Shown here: piece after piece, positions 36,001 through 45,986 of the stretch
How positions within the stretch are numbered: position 1 is the first letter of the stretch
Layout of the letters: every line of letters starts with the position of its first letter
Source: Rhea pennata
Taxonomy: Eukaryota > Chordata > Aves > Rheiformes > Rheidae
Direction: 5' to 3'
Length of the DNA: 64,000 bases
Assembly (NCBI RefSeq): GCF_028389875.1
Contig: NC_084663.1
Coordinates: 93,129,765-93,193,764 of the forward strand
Program-made: the position numbers and the translations under genes
Notes under the pieces: model-generated
Told to the model about the DNA's origin: nothing
What the model saw: only the letters and a program-made list of their open reading frames with translations
Database searches by the model: none

Positions 36001-39000
36001 TAGCTTGCCTCCCAGTTTGAACCTGATACACAGAGCACTGAATTCAGTACTCTGATTTCTCATCTGCAGAACAAAGGTAACGTTGCAGATCTTTTCTGGG
36101 AATTCTTGAAAATATACTGAACTGAAAAATGTTAAATTCCTCCCAGTTCCAAAATTCACAACTGTTGTAAAAATTTGGGAAGATGCCTCATTGTTTCCCC
36201 CACCCATTCTGCACTGAGAAAATTTTTCACCTTTGTCAGACTTTGCAGTTGCTGGGGCAAATCCAATTACAAAAATATACTTTCCAATTCAGTCAGACTC
36301 AGGTGCAAGTACATCCTATTTTGCATCAATTCATGCCTGGAAGAAATCCACAGGAGGGAAGTAGCTAACAGGAACCGAAGGTCATACATATATTTACCTT
36401 CATATTTGTACCAAGGAACTTTTCTCAGAGCTTTCCAGAGCAACATAATTGGCTTGCCCCAGGACATATTTAATATTTCTGTAACCTCACCTCTAAATTA
36501 TGCAAAGAATTCACTCCTTTTGTAACTAGGTTCAAAACCATGTTAGTTAATGACCTGACTTTTAAAATACCCCGTGTTACCTTGCCCCAGTGGCATCTTT
36601 GCCTGTTCAGCAGATCTAGGCTACCCTCTAGTGGCCAATAACTGGGAAGAAATCAGCCACATTTAAATGGCTCTCTAATCCTAACATTTAGTTGAGGATT
36701 TCCGCTTTTTCTTCAGTTGCATAGAACGGTTATTCCTCATGACTGCTTTTTAAGATACCTCCTGTCTCAATCTTCTTCTGCATTTTAAGGTCTCCTGTTC
36801 CTTTTCTGGAAACCAAAAAGTAAGTTAGAGGCAGGAAGAAGTGAAGAGAAGGTGCATTACAGCAACGGAACAGTCACACAGATCCCTTGCAAAGTGGATA
36901 GAGGGCAGTAGCTGGGATGAAAATTACAGCCAGAGAATTCAGCAGCCAGTCAAGGAGGCTTGACTGGTCCGTAACTTCTCTCATGAGCAGAGAGACCTTT
37001 TAGGTGTCCCCCACGAATCTTTCCTACCTATCCTCAGTAGGAGACAGGAAAGACAACACCAGTCTGGAGTGTGCTGTTATCTATTACAGCATAGAAAAAC
37101 AAAAAAAGAACTCACGCATATTCTGAATGCTCCTTTGCTGAAAACCAGGAAGCCTGGATGTATGAGTCTTATATATCTATCACCTCTGTCTCCCTCAAGG
37201 AAATTGATTTTTCTGCCAAGTCTCCATAGCCTCCTCACAACCAAACATTTCACTTGGGAGAACATAAAATACCCAGAAAGTGTTTTGTTTGGTTTTGGTT
37301 TTAGCAAATGAGGGGGATACTCTGTTCACTCTTTGCAATGGCTAAGCAAATTAAGCTTAAATCTAAAACTCTCACAGTAGGTTCTTTCAGCTCTTAGAGA
37401 GGTTGCAAACATCAAGGTATACCACAAAACTCTTTGCAAGCAAAGGGACACCAAAACCACAGCTACTTGTTCACAAATCCCCTCCTTGCAGCACCTAGGA
37501 AGAACTGGATGATTTCAGTGACAAGTAAATGTCACTTGTTGCATTTTGTTCCTGTTAGAGCATGTAAAATACAGAGGGCTATTCCAGTTTGCGTCACTGC
37601 AGAACTATGAAATTTCAGGTACAAGAACACAGAGGCTAAACAACTCCAGTAGGCAGAATTCCAATGCTATGCCTGGCTGGCTCTATTAACAGAACAGGCA
37701 CTGACTTCAGAATCTTTATTATTGCTGAAAACTATGCAAAACTCTCTTGACCCTCAAAAACTCAGAAAGCATTTGCAGAACTGACCATCAAGACAGACCA
37801 TCTTCCTCCTTTCTTTCTCATCCTCCTTCTCACCAAACAAAAAGTGAACAAACAAAAACTCTTTGCTTGTAGAAGGAGCAGGTCTGAAATACTCATAAGA
37901 CAGAAAGTCCCGATTTTTACAGAGGTACCTCCCAGAGCAGCACATTGCAAGGCTAGGCCAGTTTGGAGAGCAGCATCATGATAACGGGAACAAGGCATTC
38001 GCTTGCCTCCCTCAAATGCACAGGCAGAAGAACCACAGTAGAACTGGGATGAAAACAGTCCAGAGCTATTCACATGAGGCCATGCTCTGGATAATGTGAG
38101 AGAAGCTGGCAGTAAGCTGTGAGTGGGGAGAAACTTCTGAAAGTAAGACACAGAGCTCCATAGGAGCAGGGTTGGATCCACACATCCTAGTTCCCCTTCT
38201 CTATTAAGTTACATGAAGGTTACATTGGCCAGAAAGACATCTCAATCTTCACATTGAAGCACAGGGAGAAATTGGAGCACAGCAAGCTGCATGTCAAGCT
38301 TTTGCCTTGACAGAAGCCATGGTTGGACATATACTTGCTTACACCTCACCTTCCTGGTTACAGCAGCACCGTGTTGGGCAGCAGACGCATGGGATGTGGC
38401 AGCAGCAATACTGGGGGCAGCACTGGCACCAGCACACTCCAATCAGCAGAAGGAAAAGGAGTCCACCAAGGATGATAAGGAGTACTGTGAGCCAATCTAT
38501 GAGGGAAAGAGAGAGGAACCTCATATACCAGTAACCAATAAGTTACTGAGCACCTCTCTACCCAGAAGACATCTTGGGGTGGGAAGGAAGAGAACCGGGG
38601 ACACTCAGGGGACAGACCACAAGCACTTACGGAGAACAATTAGCTTAACTTCCTTGTCCGGATCACCTGATGTATCTCCTGGTGCTTCCACAGTGCAATA
38701 ATACATGCCATGGTCCCACCACATAACCTCGCTGATGGCAAGGTCTGCCCCTGTGGGAGAGGGATACAGAGGGTCAGCGGGCTCCTCAAGACTAGCTCTG
38801 TTTTCAGGCCTCACTGTAAGATGGCCCTGTGCTTGCAGGCGACATACTGTACTGTATTTTCCCTCTTCCAGTGGGCAGCCATCACTTTCAAATGAAAACA
38901 ACTCACTCCCATTTTAGTCTATGGAGAACTCCTTTAAGTACCATTAACTGCTCATCCCTTTTCTCTTTGTGTTGCTTGAAGGCAAAGTAACTTACACGTG

Positions 39001-42000
39001 GGGCTAATTCTGTGTGGAATGAAATAGCAGAGCACTGCTGGGTGACGGATTTTAACAGAAATCTGCTGCTTCTGTTGCTGCCAGCTCCCAGCATTGGTTT
39101 CAGAGTACTGTCAACCTCACTGGCCAGCAGGGTGCCTCATTAACTCCAGGAAAGACCAGGAAACCACTACAGTGTATGCACCTCTTTCTAAGCTCGCATT
39201 TCATAATATTTCCCTCCTTCCTCTCCTCTTATCAAGAAATCACCTTGTCGTTTTTGCATGCAAAGGAGCTGGAGCAGAAGAGTTTCAGGGAGCCACATCA
39301 AATAAAACAGAAATAGAATAAAACAATTATACAATAGAAGAAACATGCCTAGGATGTTTACCACACTTAGATGTAACACAACCTCACACCTTAAAGCTGT
39401 TTCAGGTTAGGCCATGGCACACTGAATATGGATCGCTGTACCACATTGGGCCAGCTAGTCTAATAACTCTTTTCTGACAGTACCAATAGCTATTGCTTCA
39501 GAGACAGCAAAGAGCACATATTGCACCTGGGCAAGTATTCAGTATTTCTTAGAGGAAAGAATTGTTTTCTAGCCTCTGGGCTCTTCAACTCGCCTCTGCA
39601 CTCTTCAGCGAAATGCTCAGGTATCCTCAACTCTGTCTTAGCTTGCAGAGCCTTCAACACCCTCAGGCCAGGGAAAGCAAATCTGGCCCCTCACGACTCT
39701 TGCTCCAATGCCACCTTACAGAATATGTAAGCTACAAATGATATTAGCCATGTTCATGCTTCTCTACACTTAGTAGGCCCAGATATTAGATAGTTACTGG
39801 GTTCACTGCCTGCCTGAGAAGTTGTGTCACTTACGGTTCTGAATGGTGATCTTCCGTTGCCTGTAATCGATGCCCAGTACAGGTTCGTTCTGCCCATATT
39901 TCTGGATGACAATGCGCACCTTTCGTTGGCTGTCATTGCAGTCATCAGACGGATCTTGCCCAAGAGCTAAACCAGCCTGGTATGCTACAAACACACATCA
40001 TCAAATCAGAAGCCAGAAGTTTTTTTTCATAGGTCCAATTTCTATCCCCTTGTAAACAGAAGAAAAACTCTTAAATACACATGTACATCTGTTTTGGTTT
40101 AGTAACACAAACTATGGCTTCAAAACAGCAAGAGCAACTCTGGAGTACTTAAAAGCAAACAGAAGTGGAGCCACAGAAATGACAGAGATTTTGAGAATGC
40201 AAAAGCTGCAGAGGAGATGGCTCCTGCACTCACAACTGAAACAATGACAGTGGAAAGAAGCTGATGATGGTAGGCAGGAGGGCAGCTCCTTGGATGAAGA
40301 CAAACAGCAGGGAAAAAAGTCACACAACTCATTAGGACTCCTGGAGCAATATCAAAAAGCATTTTTATTTCAAAACCAAATCTCTAGACAAATATGAACT
40401 GGTGTAGGACCCACTGATGTAGGTCCCACCTGTACTCCATTATGTTGTTCATAAAGACAGAAAAGAATCCATCGTTTGAATCCACCTCAGGATTATGTGT
40501 AGACTCGACAGAATTAATGAATGATTAGAGGCAATTACTGTGCATTACTCCTATGAGAGACTTGCAGCAAAATCTAACATTGAATCACTAGGCATTTGGG
40601 AGATGAAATTTGGAGAGATAATTCATACAAACACTCAGCATTATCCTTAAAGGGCTTGCAGTGAGGAGAGGAGAGGACAAAGCTTGTTAAAGGCCTCCAT
40701 GCAGCTCTGTCTTCAATGTATCATGAAGAGCAGGATCCAGCTAGGCTAAGATTCTGACCTTCATGCTTTCTATCCCTGTTAGGGGCTATTAGCTCAAGTG
40801 TAGCCTGAACTCGAAGCACTAACTCTCTGCTGAAAGTAGTGGAGCCTGGGATCCATCTGCTCATGGACTTGGTAACATGCCTACCTAAGCTGTCTAGACT
40901 GCATGATGGAGAGCTAGGACACTATGGCACCAAACAAGCCCAGGCTCCCCACTTTGAGCTCAGTATTAAGTGTACAGTTAAGCTAAGATATGGCAGCCTA
41001 AATATACCTTAACAATCATTTTAAACACTCCTGAAACAAGGCCACAAACACTAGAATGTCTGCACACAAAGTGCTGTCACTTTCAGGTCTTTCTGCCCTC
41101 CAAAATGCAGGTGTTTCTTCTGCTTCCTAAAATCAATAACAACTAGTCACTGGCCACTAGCTCCAACCATGAGCCCCATCATGAAATCACAAAATCCATT
41201 TGTTGCAGGGTCCTTGCTTTCTGCTTTGGCAGAACGTAGGGTCGCAGGTTTGACATGTGCCAAAAACGGCAGAGCTTCCTGCCTCCCGACCTGATGACAA
41301 AGAGGACAGATGGTCTGCTTTGGCTAAGATTTCTCCGATACAGTGACATAAAGCCTTGATACCACAAAGGAAATGACATCTCTGCCCTCTTTTGTTGGAG
41401 CCCAGGGAAGTACCACCACCTGACCCGGTTTATGTGCAGAAAGAAGTCAAAAGTGTACATTCCCCAGTAAGTCTACCTTCCCCACGCTTCCATTTAAAGA
41501 GGAATTCATTGGAGAACAAACCTGACACTCACAGGCTGAGTAGTAGTCAAAGATGGGATCCTTGCAGAAGGATTTGAAGCGCCAGGTCACCACTACATCC
41601 TGCAGCTGTGCTGAGGTGCTGTAGTCACACCTGAGGACCACACTAGCAAACAAGGTGGTGTAACGCTCAACATCCTGAACTGTTACCAGCAGGGAGAGGC
41701 AACCTGCAAACAAGAACACAGAAGACAGTTGGCTGGCAGGAACAGACATCACATCACAACTTTCATCCCGGACTGGACCAACAACAGAAGTACGTCTCCT
41801 TTGGCCTCATGTAGAACTTGTACCCAGAGACCTCACAGTGCTTCACAAACAGTGTGTGAAGCGATGTCTCACAAGCCCTCTGGTGAAGCTGTGCAGATGA
41901 ATCCTGGTTAGGATGCAAGTCCTGTCTCTCCCTGACAGAGCACAGCTTGAGCTATCCACCTGTCCTATTGACAGAATTCTTTCCTCTGAAGCAACTGTTA

Positions 42001-44702
42001 CTAGATATTATGTAGCACATCACTCATACTCTACTCTACATGGTAGAATTGTCCCTCCAGGCTGTGGGAGATAGTTCTTTGGGCCAAAAGTGCGCAGAAG
42101 GGAATTGCCTTGCTTGTCATCCCAACCAGATAGGTTCTGCAGTGCTATCTGTTATGTGAACATCTAAATGAATTTTGTCAAGGTCTTGCTAAGATAGCCC
42201 TCAGAATGTTACCTAGTGGTGTCTAGGATGAAGACAATACTACTTTTGGGCTTTAGCATTATAGTTCCACCTAATCTTTATATCACTTTAGAATAACAGA
42301 CATCAATTTTCCCCTTCCCCCCCTTTTTTTTCTTTCTTTCCATAAAGCTCTTGTTTTTCACTTTCTGACCTCACCTGTAACAGCCTCCACAGCATTTTCT
42401 ATCCAAGTACAGCATCCACTGAGCAAGGTTTCACAAAGTTTCTTATAAGATATACATTAGTTTAGCCACACTCCAGTGACACCTCTATCTTGTTTAAACT
42501 TTGATAACACAATAAGTTGTGCTTGTCATTAACAATAGCAAAGTTATCACTCATTGCCCTTCGATAAGGCAAGGCAAACAGTGCTAAGTGAGTATAGGAT
42601 ACACTCTCCGGAGTACACCCCCAAGAACAGGACAGGGTTTGCAGTGCCATGGTAAAACGACCCTTAACTGGGGTGCATGACAGTGGGAAAGGAGGAAAGG
42701 AAGGTGGAAGGCTTGGAAAGTGCCAGCTGAATGGGTGATCATGAACTAGCATTCATTTCTATTGCGTCTTTAAAAATCTTCCATTCGTTCCATGTTTCGA
42801 GGATGACAGCAAGGGAACCGGGGACACTGCAGTATTATCTGGATCACATCTGCAAGTGCAATTCTTTCAATGTCCTTTTAGGTTGTGTCTCCACAGTATT
42901 CTCCAGGCAAATATGAGCTTTACCCATCCACAGTCTGTGCCAGGTGGAAACTATATAGCTACAGAGGTGCAATACTGCCTCAACAAATATTTCTGCAGTA
43001 GGATATGTCAATGCTGTGCTGCTCAGCTTCTGGTTTGAAACTCTCTTGGCACACCAACTTGAAGTACAGGCAGAGCAAACTCATTTGCCTGAAAAATGCC
43101 ACACAAACAAAGAGAGGACCAGGGTAAACTCCAAATCTAAGACTCTTCTGAAAAAACCCCACATATACACACACACACAAACACAGAAATATCAATGGCC
43201 ATGCACAATTCTAGCAAAAGCAAGGCTGTCTAGTTTTCACAGTGCTGTAGCAAGGCAAGGTCAAGACTGGTGACAGTTACAGTGGTTCTTATTTAACTAC
43301 ACTGCACTTCAACACATCTTGTTTCATCTGAGGTTTTCACTGTGAAAGAGCTAACCTGCAGTATCTTACTGCAGGAAAACACAAATGAACGCAAAATCCA
43401 AACCCTCAAAAGACTGACAAAACCTTGATCTCATTGGAAAGCAAACAGGTCTTTCCCACATGAATTATGAACTGCCTAAACTCATGAAAACAGAACTGAT
43501 TTTCCATGAGTTTGTTACAACAACATCCCTCAGACAAGAATAAAATACTCAAAAATCACCACGTTTTTTTCACTTGAAGAAACCAAAGCTCTTTATGAAG
43601 GCATTCATTGTCATTACCTCTGTTATACCAAACAGTGAGAGTTAAAGACACGTTCCCCGTTTTTTAAACAGGTTAAAAACTTACTGTTCCCACTGGATGG
43701 CAATCAGATGTCTTAGCATTTCTGATGTTTCATGCTAACCTCCTCAACCAAGATCACAGAAGACAACTGAAAAGCTGAGAAAATAAGGAAGGTTCCTAAA
43801 CTTGAACTGCATTCTTCTACTGCATTCTGCTGCCCTTCTTTTCTGCTTGGAAAGAATGAAATCGGGCACTACCAATCTAGTAAGTCATCATTACCTCTGA
43901 TCTGTGACTTTGTATTGAAAAGACACTGATTTCCAGACCAAGTGAGGCCAGTTTTAGCTTGTGAGAACATCATGTAGGAATGGGGCTGCCAAGCAAGATA
44001 ACCAAGAAGTATACCTCCCTATTATTTTCCTTCCTTTATTGGTTCTCTGCAAGAAACTGAACATCTAAAGCTAAATCATCAGCAAGGACCCAGATATCCA
44101 AGACCAAAATGATCACTCCTGAGAGCAGATGAGGAGCTAGAGGAAAGGAAATGACTATGCTTGCTGAAGGCCATCTACGGACATCAAGGGGAGCTCCTGT
44201 TTCCACACAGGCATGTTTCTACCAACCACCAAAGCACTGCAACTTCGCCAGATCTCAAAAGCAGCTGAGGATGCGCAGCCCCAGCAAAAGCTGGGGTTAG
44301 CACTTGTGACGAGCCATCGGGGAGTCCCCATGCTTCTTCCTGGTACTCAGGTCCAAACCAGCCCAGCTGCACGCAAGCAATGCAGGCGGCGAAACCTCTT
44401 CCCCTCCACCTAGGAGAGGAGCCAGCTGCACCTTGGCGGGTGGCGATATCCTCCCTCTCTGAGAGCGGCCACTGGCACGGCTTTGGGGCCCCGCTCAGGA
44501 CACCCTCCGCCCCAAACCTGCCCTGGCCCGGGACGGGGAAGGAACAACACGGGACCCAGCCACCCCTTCCGCGGGCCTCAGGGCAGCCGCTCCCCCCGCC
44601 GCGCCGGGCCGAGCCCCGGGGCGCCGCGGCGGGGCCGCACTCACCCGCCGGCAGCCAGGCCAGCAGCAGCAGCGCCCGCCGCCAGCGCCCGCGCGGGGCC
44701 AT
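29962..44702 (-). CDS. ILDR1: Immunoglobulin-like domain containing receptor 1 (angulin-2), eight coding exons, complete
   Basis: Type I membrane protein of the angulin/LSR family. It marks tricellular junctions, recruits tricellulin, and is needed for hearing in mammals. Exons in transcript order: 44645-44702, 41533-41703, 39835-39984, 38631-38750, 38350-38496, 33678-33809, 31045-31874, 29962-30003. They sum to 1650 bases, stay in phase at every GT-AG junction and encode 549 residues (mouse 537, human 546). Residues 1-20 are a signal peptide. A V-type Ig domain follows with C45 and C145 as the disulfide pair, W60 and a YYC motif. The transmembrane helix is about 168-187. Next comes a cysteine cluster (13 Cys in 188-212) suited to palmitoylation, then a long Ser/Arg/Pro-rich tail with KPPSYRSLD (511-519) and the conserved end SGRSIVI. 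Introns 1, 2, 5 and 6 are long; intron 6 carries a CR1 tail and intron 5 a CTTTTT repeat. Confidence 0.96.
31045..31874 (-). CDS. ILDR1: ILDR1 exon 7 (main cytoplasmic exon)
   Basis: 830 bases encoding residues 260-536. Includes [24 protein letters not shown], a run of seven serines, a QHSYSPP segment, a WSSSEE segment and KPPSYRSLD. The donor is TCA|GTAAGT; read-through would stop after two codons. Confidence 0.95.
32333..32560 (+). repeat. CR1 LINE 3' end in ILDR1 intron 6
   Basis: Contains the CR1 segments TTCTTCACTAGGAAGCTGGT, GGAGATTTCCAAAACTTG, GGCATGATCTAG and CTAGATGACCTTAGAGGTCC in the usual order. It is 5'-truncated and opposite in orientation to ILDR1. Confidence 0.88.
33678..33809 (-). 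CDS. ILDR1: ILDR1 exon 6
   Basis: Encodes [14 protein letters not shown] through [11 protein letters not shown] (residues 216-259), flanked by TTTTCCAG and GTGAGA. The conserved SSY..NPLLQR motif identifies it. Confidence 0.95.
35551..35632 (+). repeat. CTTTTT microsatellite
   Basis: Imperfect tandem CTTTTT units ending in C and T homopolymers, within ILDR1 intron 5. Confidence 0.9.
38350..38496 (-). CDS. ILDR1: ILDR1 exon 5 (transmembrane helix and Cys cluster)
   Basis: Encodes the helix [20 protein letters not shown] followed by 13 cysteines in 25 residues. Flanked by CCTCATAG and GTGAGG. Confidence 0.96.
38631..38750 (-). CDS. ILDR1: ILDR1 exon 4 (end of Ig domain)
   Basis: Encodes [20 protein letters not shown] and [11 protein letters not shown], the F and G strands with C145. 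Flanked by CTCCCACAG and GTAAGT. Confidence 0.96.
39835..39984 (-). CDS. ILDR1: ILDR1 exon 3 (middle of Ig domain)
   Basis: Encodes [20 protein letters not shown] and [17 protein letters not shown] (residues 77-126). Acceptor TTTGTAG, donor GTAAGT. Confidence 0.95.
41533..41703 (-). CDS. ILDR1: ILDR1 exon 2 (start of Ig domain)
   Basis: Encodes [20 protein letters not shown] through [12 protein letters not shown] (residues 20-76) with C45 and W60. Acceptor TTTGCAG, donor GTGAGT. Confidence 0.96.
43163..43182 (+). repeat. CA dinucleotide repeat
   Basis: A short CA run within ILDR1 intron 1. Confidence 0.75.
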
Positions 44703-44960
44703 GGCGCGGCCTCCTCCGCCGGGGCACGTCGCGCCGGGCCACCCCGCCGCGCCCACAGGCCCTCCCCTTCCCGTGGTGGCACCTGTCCCAGGGCCGGGCG
44801 CCTCCCGCGGCCCTCCCCGCACCTTTCCCCGTCGCCTTCCGGCCCTCGCCGCTCCCTCGCCGCCCCACCTCCGCCCGGGGCCCCGCAGGCGCCCCCTTTC
44901 CCCTCGCCAACGCCCGGCGCCGGGGCGCCTTCCCGGGTCAAAGCCCTGCGCGGGAGTCGG
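44440..44960 (-). promoter_or_regulatory. ILDR1: CpG-island promoter of ILDR1
   Basis: Dense CpG sequence surrounds exon 1. No TATA box is seen. Transcription probably starts a short distance above 44702, at an unspecified position. Confidence 0.7.
44645..44702 (-). CDS. ILDR1: ILDR1 exon 1 (signal peptide)
   Basis: [19 protein letters not shown] followed by GTGAGT. The ATG is in a GCCATGG context within a CpG island. It joins exon 2 in phase 1 to give the expected [12 protein letters not shown] junction. Confidence 0.93.
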
Positions 44961-44964
44961 CGGG

Positions 44965-45654
44965 GGGAAGAGCGTGCTTACGCGGGCTTGTTTTTTCAGG
45001 CGCTCTGAATGCAAAGGGTGACTGACTGGCCAGTTTTTGCCAAGTTTTTCCTGTGCAGGAGGAGGAAAAAAAAAAGCGTGGAGAATTTCACACGTGAATT
45101 TGGAAGAGTTTTCAGCCCTTCTTGGAAACAGCAGGATACAAGAGAGAACTTTAATAATCGTGGCCATTATAATTTCTGACTGAACCATTCACTGTTGCCT
45201 CCGACAGAGTTGCTAAGGACTGGATCGTTAAATTATTCATTAAACGTCCTCATATATCCTGGCTTTGTGCAGCACCACGCGCCTTTGTATTGCACGCACA
45301 CAAAGCACTCTGCGTAGACACTGCCCTTCACGACGTGGCGACCCTTCTCTCTTTAACTTGAGGGATGGACCTGACCTCAAATGCTTTCCAGGAGATGTGA
45401 AGATGTAACACAGATGTAAACGTGCACTTTTTGTGTGAGCTCAGTTTTCCTTGGAACTACGATGTGATCTATCGGTGGGGCCCCATGGGAGCAATGCTTT
45501 CCTACTGTGTGGGCCCAGCGAAGCTGAAACAGGTTGAGTCCGTCAGACCGCAAAGCTCATCTTGTTTTAACAACCACAGCTCAAAGCAGTGAGGATGGGG
45601 CCCACCAACGTCCTCCAAGTACTTCAGGAACGTTTGAAAATACCAGGACAAAGA

Positions 45655-45687
<33 letters not shown>

Positions 45688-45790
45688 CAGACACTTTGGG
45701 GGATTAATTTCACTTTCCTGTTTAGTTTGGAAAAAGGTCACAAGAGTGGTCAAAAGGGATTTTATTTTTCAAAAAATAAGACACTCCCCC
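44965..45790. other. Spacer between the ILDR1 and CFAP44 promoters
   Basis: Moderate GC sequence separating two CpG islands. It contains a 31-base poly-A tract (45656-45686) and a C run, with no supported gene. Confidence 0.6.
45656..45686 (+). repeat. Poly-A tract, 31 bases
   Basis: An uninterrupted A run between the divergent promoters. Confidence 0.85.
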
Positions 45791-45871
45791 CCCCAATCTA
45801 TTGTACCGCCCAACGCACCGGTAACGGCCGGCGGCGCGCGGCCCACCCCCCCGCCGCCGAACGCCTCCAGG

Positions 45872-45881
45872 GCGCATGCGC
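45872..45881. promoter_or_regulatory. CFAP44: NRF1 palindrome
   Basis: GCGCATGCGC is the perfect NRF1 consensus, 90 bases upstream of the CFAP44 ATG. Confidence 0.7.
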
Positions 45882-45905
45882 ACGGGCGGCCGCCGGCACG
45901 GCCGC

Positions 45906-45918
45906 ACTACAGTTCCCA
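45906..45918 (+). promoter_or_regulatory. CFAP44: ZNF143-type (ACTAYRNNNCCCR) motif
   Basis: ACTACAGTTCCCA fits the conserved vertebrate promoter motif ACTAYRNNNCCCR, usually found near CpG-island transcription starts. Confidence 0.65.
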
Positions 45919-45943
45919 GAGCGCTCTGCGCGTCGTGGGAGCG

Positions 45944-45956
45944 GTTGCCTGGAAAC
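45944..45956 (+). promoter_or_regulatory. CFAP44: RFX X-box-like motif
   Basis: GTTGCC-T-GGAAAC is two RFX half-sites with a one-base spacer, and the second half-site has one mismatch. It ends 14 bases before the ATG. RFX2/RFX3 X-boxes are typical of ciliary gene promoters, which suits CFAP44. Confidence 0.6.
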
Positions 45957-45970
45957 GGGGCGAAGCCGCG

Positions 45971-45986
45971 ATGGAGGAGGCGCCAG
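45971..45986 (+). CDS. CFAP44: CFAP44 exon 1
   Basis: Encodes MEEAP and one base of the next codon, then GTACGG. Supported by the CpG-island position and phase match to exon 2, but it is too short to confirm by homology. Confidence 0.65.

Noticed and set aside
44184-45188. 334-codon minus-strand open frame over ILDR1 exon 1
   Set aside because: It reads GC-rich promoter and intron sequence. Only the 58-base signal-peptide exon, in its own frame, is supported by homology.
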